Numbered from the stretch's first letter, positions 35,614-45,869 are shown. The stretch: DNA of 64,000 nt from Caldicellulosiruptor owensensis OL (GCF_000166335.1 NC_014657.1:1594501-1658500), one strand, 5' to 3'. Numbers and translations: made by a program. The notes: generated by a model from the letters alone, not told the origin.

Positions 35614-35651
35614 GGTCTTGATAAACTATTGTTGTGGAGGGAGAAACAAAC

Positions 35652-36170
35652 ATGAAAATAGTGGACCAAAAGGGAAGACTATTTGGTATCATTAACATTG
35701 TTGACCTCATTTTGATAGTGCTAATTGTAGCAATTGCATGGGTAGGGTTTGCTAAAATTTCATCCCATGCAAAATCATCCGACAATCCAGCAGAAAATGA
35801 GTTTGTGGAAATCAAGCCCGGTGAAGCGATCATCAATGTAAAAATTCCTCTTGCTGACCCTGTTATGGCTCAGTCTCTTCATAAAAATGATTTTCTGGTA
35901 ACTGGCAACACAATGACAAAATCATACATCCAGGACATTCAAATAAAAGATGGATTATATGAAAGAACATCCTCAGAGGGAAAAATTATCGTTGCAACTC
36001 ATCCATATAAGAAAGATGTTTATCTTACTATTTACGGATATGTAAATTTGCAAGGTGCAACTATAAAACTTGACAAACAAACAGTCAGAGTTGGAAAGAC
36101 ATTTTATGTAAAGACAAGAACAACAGAACTTGTTGGAGTTGTAACTGGGGTGAAAATTGTGAAAGAATAA
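35652..36170 (+). CDS. DUF4330-like membrane-anchored protein
   Basis: A 172-residue protein from the ATG at 35652 behind GGAGGGAG. It begins MKIVDQKGRLFGIINIVDL, the conserved start of DUF4330 proteins, followed by one membrane segment (about residues 17-36) and an extracytoplasmic beta-rich domain. Function is unknown, but such genes often sit beside polysaccharide polymerisation genes, as here ahead of an O-antigen-ligase-like gene. A further gene follows after 13 bases. Confidence 0.75.
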   Translation: MKIVDQKGRLFGIINIVDLILIVLIVAIAWVGFAKISSHAKSSDNPAENEFVEIKPGEAIINVKIPLADPVMAQSLHKNDFLVTGNTMTKSYIQDIQIKDGLYERTSSEGKIIVATHPYKKDVYLTIYGYVNLQGATIKLDKQTVRVGKTFYVKTRTTELVGVVTGVKIVKE

Positions 36171-36183
36171 GGCTGGTGGAAAT

Positions 36184-36693
36184 ATGATAAAAGAAAGTTT
36201 TGCATACAAATTGGTTTTGTTCATGGCAAGATACTTAAAGGAAAGCAGAATATATGAGCTTGTCTCCAAGTTATTTTATTTTTCGAGATACTCAGCAGTC
36301 TTTGAACTTGTCAGAAAAAAAACAAAAGAAGATTACATACAACAATCTCTCTTTTTAAGAACTCTTTCGAATTTTTATAGCAAAATTATAAATGGCATAC
36401 ATCGGGTACTGCTATCCTCAAAAAGTTTATGGACACATAGTTTTTTGGTTTGTGTTGCCAAACAGCAGATAAGATTTATGACAGAAAAACCTGCCTCTTT
36501 CTGCATTTTTTACACTTTTATTTTCTACACTGGCTTTATAGCTGGAAAAATTATAAAAGGCGTATTCTCTACAAAAAGTTTACTATTGTGGATAATTTTG
36601 TTGCTTTTAAATTTATTCTGCCTTTTAGAGGATAAGAAAAAATTTTCAAAAGATAGTGTAATTATTAAATTTTTTAAAGATATTTTTGGCTGA
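36184..36693 (+). CDS. Membrane protein of unknown function in polysaccharide cluster
   Basis: A 169-residue protein with a basic, helical first half and two adjacent hydrophobic segments in the second half (about 107-125 and 132-147). No family recognised. The ATG has GGTGGAAAT directly upstream. It lies between the DUF4330-like protein and the O-antigen-ligase-like protein, 27 bases before the latter, and probably helps in the same export or assembly step. Confidence 0.65.
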   Translation: MIKESFAYKLVLFMARYLKESRIYELVSKLFYFSRYSAVFELVRKKTKEDYIQQSLFLRTLSNFYSKIINGIHRVLLSSKSLWTHSFLVCVAKQQIRFMTEKPASFCIFYTFIFYTGFIAGKIIKGVFSTKSLLLWIILLLLNLFCLLEDKKKFSKDSVIIKFFKDIFG

Positions 36694-36720
36694 AAAATAG
36701 ATTGTGAAAGGTGAAATAGA

Positions 36721-38106
36721 ATGGCTGAAAAGAAAAGTTTATATATTACCTCTTTTTTGGTATTTTTATTGGGAGTTGTAAGCGGCTTGTTCTCTATAAA
36801 ATTTGGCATATTTGTACTTGCTCTGTTTTTGCTTGTGCTAATAATAGTAGAAGATCCATCTAAACTCTTGTGGGGTGTTGTACTTTACGCTTTTGTGGAT
36901 TTTCTTTTCAGAAAACTTTCTATCTTAAGCAGTTTTGCTTCTGTATGGGATGAAGCGCTATTTTTGATAATTGTCTTTGCATTCTTATTAAAGTCAATTA
37001 TAAAAAATCAATCAAGTTTGAGACTTTCTCCTTTAGACGTATACATTCTGATCTTTTTGCTTGTTTGTGTCTTTTTGCTGCTTAAAAATTCGCCTGATAT
37101 GAGAATAGCAATAGAAGGGTTTAGAGTATACGCAGAGTATGCCTTATGGTTCTTTGTCGGACTGTGGCTTTTAAAAGACGCAAAGCAGTTTGAAAGGATT
37201 ATTACAATATTTATCCTGATGATGTTCATAATATCCATCTATGGCATATATCAGTATATTATTGGTGTTGAAATACCCTCAAGCTGGATTGATAGTAGTA
37301 GAGAGACGTATATAAGAACAAGGGTGTTTTCAATTATAGGAAGTCCAAATGTCCTTGGAAGTCTTCTGGCAATGTCAATCCCGTTTGTACTTTCATATGT
37401 GCTTTATGAGAAAAACATTAAAAAGAGAATTTATTATTCGGTTGTGTTGATTTCAATGATTGCCTGCCTTGGGTTTACATTTTCAAGAGGAGCATGGCTT
37501 GCATTTTTGTTTTCAATGCTTCTTTTTGGTTTTTTCATAGACAAAAAAGTTTTGGGTATTCTCTTTGCCATCTTTGTAGCAGTTCCTATTTTAGCACCTT
37601 CAATTGTAATGAGGGTGCTTTATATGCTAAGCTCCGAATATGCCCAAAGCAGCGCAAGGGCAGGCAGAATTGCCCGCTGGACAAAAGCATACGAAATTTT
37701 GATGCAGCATCCCCTCTTTGGCGTTGGATTTGGAAGATTTGGCGGTGCGGTTGCAAAAAGAAATATAGCTAATGCGTTTTACGTGGATAATTTTTATCTT
37801 AAAAGTGCTGTTGAAATGGGAATCATGGGAGTAGGTATTATGATTTTGGTGTTTATAGTAGGGCTTTTGTTTGCTGCAAGAACTGTAAAACACTTGCGTT
37901 CAAAAAAGCTTAAAAACATTGCAAGCGGAGTGCTTATTGGTCTTGCAACAGTCTTGCTGCACAATATCGTTGAAAACATCTTTGAAGTTCCAATGATGAC
38001 AACATATTTCTGGCTGTTTTTGGGATTTTTGTTTGCTCTCAAATCAGCAGAAGACAAAAGCCAAATTTTTGAGCAAAGCAATATTTACAACAATGGGGGA
38101 AGCTAA
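36721..38106 (+). CDS. O-antigen ligase/polymerase-like membrane protein
   Basis: A 461-residue polytopic protein with about eleven membrane segments and the Wzy_C/O-antigen ligase domain (about 230-400). The family loop after the ninth segment is seen as RAGRIARWTKAYEILMQHPL then GVGFGRFGG, and FSRGAWLAFLFS lies earlier. These enzymes join or polymerise polyprenyl-linked oligosaccharides at the outer membrane face; in Gram-positives they attach or polymerise secondary wall polymers. It is followed after 3 bases by rqcH, so the transcript may continue. Confidence 0.85.
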   Translation: MAEKKSLYITSFLVFLLGVVSGLFSIKFGIFVLALFLLVLIIVEDPSKLLWGVVLYAFVDFLFRKLSILSSFASVWDEALFLIIVFAFLLKSIIKNQSSLRLSPLDVYILIFLLVCVFLLLKNSPDMRIAIEGFRVYAEYALWFFVGLWLLKDAKQFERIITIFILMMFIISIYGIYQYIIGVEIPSSWIDSSRETYIRTRVFSIIGSPNVLGSLLAMSIPFVLSYVLYEKNIKKRIYYSVVLISMIACLGFTFSRGAWLAFLFSMLLFGFFIDKKVLGILFAIFVAVPILAPSIVMRVLYMLSSEYAQSSARAGRIARWTKAYEILMQHPLFGVGFGRFGGAVAKRNIANAFYVDNFYLKSAVEMGIMGVGIMILVFIVGLLFAARTVKHLRSKKLKNIASGVLIGLATVLLHNIVENIFEVPMMTTYFWLFLGFLFALKSAEDKSQIFEQSNIYNNGGS

Positions 38107-38109
38107 AAG

Positions 38110-39867
38110 ATGCCATTTGACGGAGTTGTTCTAAGTGCCCTTAAAAAAGAATTAATCTCAGAGCTTGTAGATGGTAAAGTTGAAAGAATATATCAACCAA
38201 ATCAGTTTGAAGTAAACCTCTATATTTACAAGCTCGGCAAAATAAAAAAACTCATTATCTCTGCAAATCCTTCTCTTCCAAGGATATATATCACAGAAAG
38301 GCAAAAGAAAAACCCAGAAGTTGCTCCAAATTTCTGCATGATTTTGCGCAAGAACTTGCTCGGAGCAAGGCTTATCGGAATTTATCAGGAAGGGTTAGAA
38401 AGAATTTTGAAAATAGAGTTTGAGACAAAGAGTGAGCTGGGTGACACAGAAGTAAAGTATCTTATATTTGAGTTGATGGGAAGGCACAGCAATATATTCC
38501 TGGTAGATTCCAATTACAAAATCATTGATGCGATAAAAAGGCTGTCATTTGAAGACTCACCAAGACCAATTCTACCTGGAGTCAAATACACATTGCCTCC
38601 AGTTTTGACAAAGAAAAATCCTATTGAAGTTTCGTTTGATGAATTTGTCTCTTTTTTTAAATCCTCAAACAAAAGTCCAGAAAATATACTGACTGATAAT
38701 CTTTCAGGAATTAGCAAACAGTTTGCTAATGAAGTTATCTTGCGTGCACAAGTTTTTGAAAAAAGTCTTGAAAATCCCGATATAATTAAAAGGATTTTTG
38801 ATTCTTTAAAAGAATTATTATATTGTATAGTGGAAAAAGGGGAGATACTTCCAACACTCTATACTGAAAAAGGAAATGTAGTTGATTTTTACGTTATTGA
38901 CCTGAAATGTTTTTCTTCTTTTCCCAAAAAACATTTTTCAAGTTTAAATTTATGTATAGACGAATATTATTTTAAAAAAGAACAATACACAGTATTTATT
39001 GAGAAACGTCAATATCTTCAGAAGGTTATAGAACAAAACATAAAGAAGCTGAGCCAAAAATATGAGCAGAACATTCAAAAAATACAAGAGGCTGAAAATG
39101 CTGATCTCTATAGAAAGTATGGTGACCTTATTTTGGCAAACCTTTACCAGATCGGAAAAACAAATGATGATTTTGTTGAGGTTATTGATTATTACAGTGA
39201 AGATTTGTCTACTATAAAAATTCCGCTTGAAAAAGACAAAGACCTAAAACAAAACGCTGAGAGATATTATAAGCTTTACAATAAGCTCAAAAAAGCCGAG
39301 GAATATGCAAAAGCTGAAATTGCCGAAATTGAGAGAGAACTTGAGTTTCTGCAAAGTTTAGAAGCACTGCTTGAAAAGAGCCAAGAGATAGAAGACCTTT
39401 TGAGTATTGAAGAAGAGTTGGAAAAGGAAGGCTATATCAACACTCAGGCAGAAAATGCAGGTCAGCAAAAGAAAAAAGAAAATCAAAAATCAAAACCTCA
39501 CCATTTTATCAGCTCAGACGGATTTGACATATATGTGGGCAGAAACAACCTGCAGAATGATTTTCTCACCCTAAGATTTGCATCAAGCCATGACATCTGG
39601 CTTCACACCCAAAAGATCCCCGGCTCTCATGTTATAATTCGAACAAACAATAAAGAAGTCCCTCAGACAACCTTGATTGAAGCTGCACTTCTTGCAAGCT
39701 ACTTCAGCAAAGCCAAGCATTCAACAAAAGTGCCGGTTGACTATACATTTGTAAAGTATGTAAAAAAACCACCCAAAACCAAGCCAGGTTTTGTTATTTA
39801 TGATAATTTTAAAACTATCATTGTTGATTCGCCTGAAAATATTGATAACTTTAACAAAGTTGAGTAA
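38110..39867 (+). CDS. rqcH: RqcH, NFACT-family ribosome quality-control factor
   Basis: A 585-residue NFACT protein. NFACT-N begins MPFDGVVLSALKKEL, helical coiled-coil regions occupy about 300-450, and the C-terminal NFACT-R domain (about 470-575) has GFDIYVGRNNLQND and SSHDIWLHTQKIPGSHVII. RqcH binds obstructed 50S subunits and adds alanine tails to stalled chains so that they are degraded; the ClpC system of the neighbouring operon is one candidate protease partner (inference). It is annotated in older genomes as a fibronectin-binding protein. The ATG follows GGGGGAAGC. Confidence 0.92.
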   Translation: MPFDGVVLSALKKELISELVDGKVERIYQPNQFEVNLYIYKLGKIKKLIISANPSLPRIYITERQKKNPEVAPNFCMILRKNLLGARLIGIYQEGLERILKIEFETKSELGDTEVKYLIFELMGRHSNIFLVDSNYKIIDAIKRLSFEDSPRPILPGVKYTLPPVLTKKNPIEVSFDEFVSFFKSSNKSPENILTDNLSGISKQFANEVILRAQVFEKSLENPDIIKRIFDSLKELLYCIVEKGEILPTLYTEKGNVVDFYVIDLKCFSSFPKKHFSSLNLCIDEYYFKKEQYTVFIEKRQYLQKVIEQNIKKLSQKYEQNIQKIQEAENADLYRKYGDLILANLYQIGKTNDDFVEVIDYYSEDLSTIKIPLEKDKDLKQNAERYYKLYNKLKKAEEYAKAEIAEIERELEFLQSLEALLEKSQEIEDLLSIEEELEKEGYINTQAENAGQQKKKENQKSKPHHFISSDGFDIYVGRNNLQNDFLTLRFASSHDIWLHTQKIPGSHVIIRTNNKEVPQTTLIEAALLASYFSKAKHSTKVPVDYTFVKYVKKPPKTKPGFVIYDNFKTIIVDSPENIDNFNKVE

Positions 39868-39924
39868 TGGCTTCTATGTTTAACTATTGAAATAAACTAA
39901 AAATATGGACGGGAGGGATTTAAA

Positions 39925-41172
39925 ATGCCAAAAGAAGGTAACTGCGTGGTTGCACAATCGGGTGGACCAACTGCTGTCATCAACGCATCGCTTTTGGGTG
40001 TTATTGAAGAAGCCATGAAACAGCATCCGATCCGTGCCATTTATGGTGCTAAAAATGGAATTATTGGTCTTATTGATGAGGAACTTTATGACCTCAGAAT
40101 GGAAGATCCTGAAGAGCTAAAACTTTTAAAGACAACTCCATCATCTGCACTGGGCTCTTGCAGGTATCAGCTCAAGCCTTTTGAACATGATGAAAAGGAC
40201 TATATTAAGATTTTCAATGTATTTGAGGCACACAACATCCGCTACTTTTTCTATATAGGCGGAAACGACTCAATGGATACAGCTGACAAATTAACACGAT
40301 ACGCACAAAAGATTGGGTATGACATCTGCATAATCGGAATTCCAAAGACAATCGACAACGACCTTGTGATGACAGACCATTGCCCGGGTTTTGGAAGTGC
40401 TGCAAAATACATCGCAACATCTGTGATGGAAATTGCAAGAGATGCAGTGGTGTACCCAACAAATATTGTTACTATAATCGAAGTGATGGGGAGAAACGCT
40501 GGCTGGCTTGCAGCAGCATCTGCACTGGCGTCTAAAGATATAGGGGCACCAGATTTAATATACCTTCCTGAAGTTCCATTTTCAATTGAAAAGTTTTTGG
40601 ATGATGTAAGAAACATTCATAAAAAGACAGGTAAAATTACCATTGTGGTTTCAGAGGGTATAAAAGACAGGGAAGGAAAGTATATTGCTGATATGAGCCA
40701 CAAGTTTGGAATAGATGCGTTTGGACATGTACAGCTTGGCGGAGCAGCATTTGTTTTAGAAAACATTATCCGTGAAGAAGTAGAAAAGAGAGTAAAATCA
40801 ATTCAATTCAACGTACTGCAGCGCAGTGCTGCTCATATCATGTCTAAAACTGATGTGGAAGAAGCGTACATGGTCGGACGCATGGCAGTAAGGTATGCAG
40901 TTGAAGGTGCTTGCGGATACATGGTAGCAATAAAACGTGACAGTGACAATCCTTATTCAAGTTCGACAGAGCTTGTTGAACTGAACAAAGTTGCAAATGC
41001 AGAAAAGCTTGTTCCACTTGCGTGGATTTCACATGACGGTAACTACGTAAAAGAAGATGCTTTAAATTATATTCAACCCCTTATTGAAGGTGAAGTTGAA
41101 GTCAAGTACGAAAAAGGTCTTCCTCGATATGCAAAACTCAGAAAGATAATGGTGCCAAAGAAAGTTGTATAA
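39925..41172 (+). CDS. pfp: Pyrophosphate-dependent phosphofructokinase
   Basis: A 415-residue PFK. At the position that decides the phosphate donor, ATP enzymes have GGDGS, whereas this one has IGGNDS, the aspartate blocking ATP. The second marker is lysine in PKTIDND instead of glycine. Both indicate a PPi-using enzyme interconverting fructose-6-phosphate and fructose-1,6-bisphosphate reversibly. Substrate residues include the IDND region and GRNAGW. This fits PPi-linked glycolysis of thermophilic clostridia. It has GGGAGGG upstream and ends at a strong bidirectional terminator. Confidence 0.9.
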   Translation: MPKEGNCVVAQSGGPTAVINASLLGVIEEAMKQHPIRAIYGAKNGIIGLIDEELYDLRMEDPEELKLLKTTPSSALGSCRYQLKPFEHDEKDYIKIFNVFEAHNIRYFFYIGGNDSMDTADKLTRYAQKIGYDICIIGIPKTIDNDLVMTDHCPGFGSAAKYIATSVMEIARDAVVYPTNIVTIIEVMGRNAGWLAAASALASKDIGAPDLIYLPEVPFSIEKFLDDVRNIHKKTGKITIVVSEGIKDREGKYIADMSHKFGIDAFGHVQLGGAAFVLENIIREEVEKRVKSIQFNVLQRSAAHIMSKTDVEEAYMVGRMAVRYAVEGACGYMVAIKRDSDNPYSSSTELVELNKVANAEKLVPLAWISHDGNYVKEDALNYIQPLIEGEVEVKYEKGLPRYAKLRKIMVPKKVV

Positions 41173-41180
41173 ATCACAAA

Positions 41181-41222
41181 AAAGCGGGAGCAGACCCCAA
41201 AACTCCTGCTCCCGCTTTAATT
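41181..41222. terminator. Bidirectional terminator between pfp and clpC
   Basis: A perfect 13-bp stem, AAAGCGGGAGCAG (41181-41193) with CTGCTCCCGCTTT (41206-41218), with a T-rich tail on the plus strand and TTTGTGATTT on the minus strand. Confidence 0.9.
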
Positions 41223-41223
41223 T

Positions 41224-43713
41224 TTACTGTGATTGAGCCATTTCAGATGAAGATGTAGATGCCTTTTCTTTTTTGATTATTACTGTATTTCCTTCAACAA
41301 AGTCCACTATAAACTCATCACCTTGCTTTATTTTTCCTTCCAGGATAGCCTCTGAAATCTTATCTTCTACCATGCTCTGAATTGCACGTTTTAGCGGTCT
41401 TGCACCAAACACAGGATCAAATCCTTTTTTAGCAATTGCCTCCACCAAAGCTGGGGTAAACTCTGCATAATACTCACTTGCTTTTATTCTCTCCTGTAAG
41501 TTTTTGAGCATTATCTCTACAATCTTTTTAACATCTTCTTCGTCAAGCGGATGGAAAACTATAATTTCATCAATTCTGTTCAAAAACTCTGGTCTAAAAG
41601 TTTTTTTCAGCTCATTCATGACATTTTCTTTTATTCTCTCATATGTCTTTTGTTTTTCGTCCTCTGAAGTAGAAAATCCCAATTTTTTAGGATTTGTAAT
41701 AAGGTTTGCACCAATGTTAGATGTCATGATAATAACAGTGTTTCTAAAACTTACTGTCCTACCCTGAGAGTCTGTAAGTCTTCCATCGTCAAGTATCTGC
41801 AAAAGCAAATTAAAAACATCAGGGTGTGCCTTTTCTATCTCGTCGAAGAGCACCACAGAATATGGTCTTCTTCTTACTTTCTCGGTAAGCTGACCACCTT
41901 CTTCATACCCAACATAGCCTGGAGGTGAACCAATGAGCTTTGATACATTGAACTTCTCCATATACTCCGACATATCTATTCTTATCAGAGCATCTTCTGT
42001 ACCAAACAGCGCTTCAGCCAAAGCTCGTGCAAGCTCTGTTTTCCCAACACCGGTAGGTCCAAGGAAGATAAACGAACCAATTGGTCTTTTCGGATCTTTG
42101 AGCCCAACCCTTCCTCGTCTTATAGCTCTTGCAACAGCTTTGACAGCCTCATCTTGTCCAACTACTCGTCTGTGCAAAACCTCTTCAAGCTTTAATAGCC
42201 TTTCTGATTCATCTTCGGTAAGTTTATTTACCGGAATTCCTGTCCAGCTTGACACGATATATGCAATGTCATCTTCTGTAACAATTGGCTGTGTCTTTTG
42301 CTGGTCATTTGTCCATGAATTTTTGATCTTTTCAAGTTCCTGACGAAGCTTCATTATTTCATCTCTTATCTTTGCAGCTTTTTCATACTCCTGAAGCCTT
42401 ATAGCCTCTTCCTTTTCCTTCTCAAGTTTTTCAATCTTCTCTTCAAACTCCTTCACATGCGGTGGTAAAGTATACATTCTGAGTCTAACTCTTGATGCTG
42501 CCTCGTCAATAAGGTCAATTGCTTTGTCCGGCAAATATCTATCTGTGATATATTTGGTAGACAGCTCAACAGCAGCTTTTATAGCTTCATCAGTTATCTT
42601 CACACCATGATGAGCCTCGTATTTGTCTCTAAGCCCTTTTAAAATCTGTATAGCCTCTTCAGGTGTTGGCTCACCTACTAAAATTGGCTGGAACCTTCGC
42701 TCAAGTGCAGCGTCCTTTTCTATATGTTTTCTATACTCATCAAGTGTTGTTGCTCCAATGACCTGTATCTCACCGCGTGCAAGAGCTGGTTTTAAGATAT
42801 TTGATGCATCAATTGCTCCTTCTGCAGCCCCAGCACCAATTATGGTATGCATCTCATCGATAAACAAAATAACATTTCCTGCTTTTCGCACCTCTTCCAT
42901 AGCTTTTTTGAGCCTTTCTTCAAACTCTCCTCTGAACTTCGATCCTGCAACCATAGCTGAAAGATCTAAAGCCACAACCCTTTTGTTTCTCAACAGTTCA
43001 GGAACATTTCCTTCAACAATCTTCTGAGCAAGTCCTTCAACAATAGCAGTTTTACCCACACCCGGCTCACCAATCAAACACGGATTATTTTTGGTTCTTC
43101 TCGACAAAATCTGGATTACTCTTTCTATTTCTTTTTCACGACCAATTACAGGATCAATTTTCCCTTCAAGAGCAAGCTGGGTTAAGTCTCTGCTAAACTG
43201 ATTCAATGTTGGAGTGTTCTGTGTTTGGAAATTTATCTGCTGCTGCGGGGACACCCCACCAACATTTTTTGCATCCTCGTTCAAAAGCTTCATAATCTCT
43301 TCAAAAAGCCTCTGAGGATCAACACCAAGATCCATTAAAATCCTGACAGCAACACTTTCACCTTCTCTCATTATAGCAAGCAGGATATGTTCAGTGCTGA
43401 TATAGCTACTACCAAGCCGTCTTGCTTCCATAAAGGCAATCTCAAACACCCTTTTTGTCCTTGGAGTGAAACCTGTTGGTGGCTGGGGAAGCTGATAGTC
43501 ACCACGTCCAATCAGCTCTTCAATTTCATCAATTATTTTTTCTTCAGTAACACCTTGACTTTGTAAAACCCTTGCTGCAATGCCGCCACCTTCTCTTATA
43601 AGTCCTAAAAGCAAGTGCTCTGTTCCAACATAGTTATGGCCAAGCTCGGCAGCAGCTTGCTGCGCAAGCATTATTGCTTTCTCAGCTCTTTCTGTAAACC
43701 TTCCTTGAAACAT
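41224..43713 (-). CDS. clpC: ClpC, AAA+ unfoldase
   Basis: An 829-residue class I Clp ATPase. Two N-terminal Clp repeats (about 1-145), D1 ATPase with Walker [10 protein letters not shown] and [10 protein letters not shown], a middle region with a UVR motif (about 420-460; [18 protein letters not shown]), and D2 with [14 protein letters not shown] and the C-terminal ClpP-binding region. It feeds proteins, including arginine-phosphorylated ones, to ClpP. Last gene of the ctsR-mcsA-mcsB-clpC operon, 14 bases after mcsB, and expected to be controlled by CtsR. Confidence 0.97.
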   Translation of the reverse strand: MFQGRFTERAEKAIMLAQQAAAELGHNYVGTEHLLLGLIREGGGIAARVLQSQGVTEEKIIDEIEELIGRGDYQLPQPPTGFTPRTKRVFEIAFMEARRLGSSYISTEHILLAIMREGESVAVRILMDLGVDPQRLFEEIMKLLNEDAKNVGGVSPQQQINFQTQNTPTLNQFSRDLTQLALEGKIDPVIGREKEIERVIQILSRRTKNNPCLIGEPGVGKTAIVEGLAQKIVEGNVPELLRNKRVVALDLSAMVAGSKFRGEFEERLKKAMEEVRKAGNVILFIDEMHTIIGAGAAEGAIDASNILKPALARGEIQVIGATTLDEYRKHIEKDAALERRFQPILVGEPTPEEAIQILKGLRDKYEAHHGVKITDEAIKAAVELSTKYITDRYLPDKAIDLIDEAASRVRLRMYTLPPHVKEFEEKIEKLEKEKEEAIRLQEYEKAAKIRDEIMKLRQELEKIKNSWTNDQQKTQPIVTEDDIAYIVSSWTGIPVNKLTEDESERLLKLEEVLHRRVVGQDEAVKAVARAIRRGRVGLKDPKRPIGSFIFLGPTGVGKTELARALAEALFGTEDALIRIDMSEYMEKFNVSKLIGSPPGYVGYEEGGQLTEKVRRRPYSVVLFDEIEKAHPDVFNLLLQILDDGRLTDSQGRTVSFRNTVIIMTSNIGANLITNPKKLGFSTSEDEKQKTYERIKENVMNELKKTFRPEFLNRIDEIIVFHPLDEEDVKKIVEIMLKNLQERIKASEYYAEFTPALVEAIAKKGFDPVFGARPLKRAIQSMVEDKISEAILEGKIKQGDEFIVDFVEGNTVIIKKEKASTSSSEMAQSQ

Positions 43714-43727
43714 ATTAATCTACCTCC

Positions 43728-44714
43728 TTATTCTAAAATTTTTCTTATGAGTTCTGCTCTTTTTATGTCTCTTTCATCTGGTGTCATTTCCCTGCCAAAG
43801 TAGTCTTGTATGATAGCAGGCTGAATTAAACTCAAAAGCACATCCAGTTTATCGATTGTTGTCTCCTTTATTATACCCATGCTGATACCCATTCTCACAT
43901 CAGATATGAGTTTTAAAGCTTCGTTTGAAGAGATATTCCTTGCATATTTCAAAATTCCATAAGCTCTGTAGACCTTGTCTTCAACAAAAGCTCTGTTTTC
44001 GCTCAAAAGCCTCAACCTTGCTTGCTGCTCCTGTTCTATTATCTGGTTTGTGATTGAAACTACATTTGCTATAATGTCTTCTTCAGGCTGACCCAAGGTT
44101 ATCTGATTAGAAATCTGATACAGGTTCCCTGCAGCCTCACTTCCCTCACCATAAAACCCTCTTACTGCAATACCCAGCTTTGTTATTGTATCAATAATTC
44201 CTTTCATATATCCTAAAAGTGTCAGGGCAGGAAGATGAAGCATAAAAGATGCTCTCAAGCCTGTTCCAACATTTGTAGGACATGAAGTAAGGTACCCCCA
44301 GGTTTCGTCATAGGCATAAGGAAGATGCTGTTCTAAAAAATCATCAATCCTGTTTGCATCTTCCCATGCCTTTTGTATCTGCTGTCCCCTGTAAAGAACC
44401 TGAATCCTCAAATGGTCTTCTTCATTTATCATAATGCTGATATTCTCATTTTGGTCAATTGCTACAGCGCTTTTTATTTTTGATGAGGCAAGCGCAGGTG
44501 ATATTAAATGTTTTTCTATCAGTACCTGACGTTTTATAAGAGGCAGTTTTTTTATCTCGAAAAAGTCAAAGTGATACTGCTTGTTTTTTAAAATTACATT
44601 TTTCACCCTCTCTATAACATTTGCGGCATCATAGTCATTCATCTTTATGGTAAATGGAACATCAGAAAGATTTCTTGCAAGTCTTATCCTGCTTGTGATA
44701 ACAATATCATTCAT
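43728..44714 (-). CDS. mcsB: McsB, protein arginine kinase
   Basis: A 328-residue phosphagen-kinase-fold enzyme that phosphorylates arginine residues, marking proteins for ClpC-ClpP. Seen motifs: ITSRIRLARNL at the start, CPTNVGTGLRASFMLHLP with the catalytic cysteine and ATP-binding arginines, and YGEGSEAAGNLYQISNQ. It lies 9 bases after mcsA. Somewhat short at the C-terminus compared with Bacillus McsB (363 residues), but the kinase core looks complete. Confidence 0.95.
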   Translation of the reverse strand: MNDIVITSRIRLARNLSDVPFTIKMNDYDAANVIERVKNVILKNKQYHFDFFEIKKLPLIKRQVLIEKHLISPALASSKIKSAVAIDQNENISIMINEEDHLRIQVLYRGQQIQKAWEDANRIDDFLEQHLPYAYDETWGYLTSCPTNVGTGLRASFMLHLPALTLLGYMKGIIDTITKLGIAVRGFYGEGSEAAGNLYQISNQITLGQPEEDIIANVVSITNQIIEQEQQARLRLLSENRAFVEDKVYRAYGILKYARNISSNEALKLISDVRMGISMGIIKETTIDKLDVLLSLIQPAIIQDYFGREMTPDERDIKRAELIRKILE

Positions 44715-44723
44715 CTTAACAAA

Positions 44724-45236
44724 TCACTCCCGTGAAAGCTTTTTTTCAAGCTCTCTTATTCTATCTCTAATCTGAGCAGCTTTTTCATATTCTTCATTCT
44801 TTATTGCCACATTGAGCTCTATTTTGAGCCTGTCAATTTCTCTTTTTATTGCTATATCTTCGCCCATCTTTGTAGGGATTTTACCAACATGTTTTGTATT
44901 GCCGTGAATTCTGCGGAAAATGGGATAGAGTTTTTCTGAAAAGGAACTATAGCACATAGCACAGCCAAACCTGCCAGCTCTTCTGAACTCGTCAAATGTC
45001 ATCCCACAACCCTTGCATGTAAGAGCAATCTCGAAAGAGGGCTTTAAAACCTGCGCTCCAAAAGCTGGCTCCAGTATTCCTGCCAAAAAGTTTGTTACAG
45101 AAAATGGTGTATCAAACTCTATACTGCCTTTTTGCTTTGCACAAACCTCGCAAAGATGCATCTCGGTCTTAACTCCGTTTATAATCTGGGTATAGTGTAC
45201 AGTTGCCGGTCTTTTCCCACAATTTTCACAAAGCAC
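44724..45236 (-). CDS. mcsA: McsA, zinc-binding activator of McsB
   Basis: A 170-residue protein with paired CxxC zinc sites (CENCGKR, CEVCAKQ, CKGCGMT, CAMCYSS) and a C-terminal UVR motif (about 135-168). In Bacillus it activates McsB and modulates CtsR. I accept the GTG at 45236 as start because the first zinc site begins at residue 3. It lies between ctsR and mcsB, spaced 47 and 9 bases. Confidence 0.93.
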   Translation of the reverse strand: MLCENCGKRPATVHYTQIINGVKTEMHLCEVCAKQKGSIEFDTPFSVTNFLAGILEPAFGAQVLKPSFEIALTCKGCGMTFDEFRRAGRFGCAMCYSSFSEKLYPIFRRIHGNTKHVGKIPTKMGEDIAIKREIDRLKIELNVAIKNEEYEKAAQIRDRIRELEKKLSRE

Positions 45237-45283
45237 GACATATCACCATCCTTTAAAAAGAAAAGCTTCTTCTCATTTAAATA

Positions 45284-45742
45284 TTACCCATTCATAATAG
45301 AAATTATCATTGCTTTTAGAATTAACATTCTGAGCGTATCTTTCAATGGCTGATTCACCGGCAAAGTTTTATCATTGAGCGCAGCTTTCATTATATTTGC
45401 TTCCCTTTTTGATATCACACCATTTTCAAGTAAGCACTCAACAATCTCGTTTGCCTGGTGCTGACTTACTGGCGAGTTTATATTATTCAAAATATTTTCA
45501 AGCAAGTTAGAAGAATTTTCAAACTTGACTTTTACAATTCTAATAGACCCGCCACCACCACGTTTACTTTCAATGTAATACCCTCTTTCAATAGTAAACC
45601 TGGTGGAAAGCACATAATTTATCTGCGATGGTGCACAGTTGAAAAAGTTTGCAAGCTCATTTCTCTGAATTTCAACCTCACCATCTTTTTTTTCAATCAG
45701 GTCCTTTATAAACTCCTCAATGATGTCAGAAAGCCTTGGCAT
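45284..45742 (-). CDS. ctsR: CtsR, repressor of class III heat-shock genes
   Basis: A 152-residue repressor with an N-terminal helix-turn-helix (about 20-65; RNELANFFNCAPSQINYVL) and the beta-wing RGGGGSIRIV, the conserved glycine-rich loop that acts as a heat sensor in Bacillus. It starts at ATG 45742 with GGGGGAGG and is first in the operon. Its binding site lies 32 bases upstream, so it represses itself and clpC; McsB or heat relieves this. Confidence 0.96.
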   Translation of the reverse strand: MPRLSDIIEEFIKDLIEKKDGEVEIQRNELANFFNCAPSQINYVLSTRFTIERGYYIESKRGGGGSIRIVKVKFENSSNLLENILNNINSPVSQHQANEIVECLLENGVISKREANIMKAALNDKTLPVNQPLKDTLRMLILKAMIISIMNG

Positions 45743-45773
45743 ATAAACCTCCCCCGCTTTAACCTTTGCTGAC

Positions 45774-45790
45774 TTTGACTATCTTTGACC
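45774..45790 (-). promoter_or_regulatory. CtsR operator
   Basis: GGTCAAAGATAGTCAAA on the minus strand, a direct repeat of GTCAAA-type heptads spaced by 3 bases. It fits the known CtsR consensus GGTCAAANANRGTCAAA at all fixed positions. It sits just downstream of the -10 box, where bound repressor would block RNA polymerase. A third, imperfect heptad, AGCAAAG, follows with the same spacing. Confidence 0.92.
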
Positions 45791-45800
45791 TTGCAAATAT

Positions 45801-45829
45801 ATTTTAATATATTTTTCTCTAAAATGCAA
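45801..45829 (-). promoter_or_regulatory. Predicted SigA promoter of the ctsR operon
   Basis: TTGCAT (45824-45829) and TAAAAT (45801-45806) with a 17-base spacer on the minus strand, followed at once by the CtsR operator. Confidence 0.8.
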
Positions 45830-45840
45830 CATATTTTTTA

Positions 45841-45869
45841 TTGTTAAGAAACCACAAATATAATATAAT
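45841..45869 (+). promoter_or_regulatory. Predicted SigA promoter of the polysaccharide deacetylase gene
   Basis: TTGTTA (45841-45846) and TATAAT (45864-45869), spacer 17, plus strand. The same TTG could be read as a start codon of a longer frame, but this base run is better explained as the -35 box. Confidence 0.8.

Noticed and set aside
41933..42343. 136-codon plus-strand frame
   Set aside because: Antisense shadow of clpC; Ser/Pro-rich composition typical of reverse-read genes.
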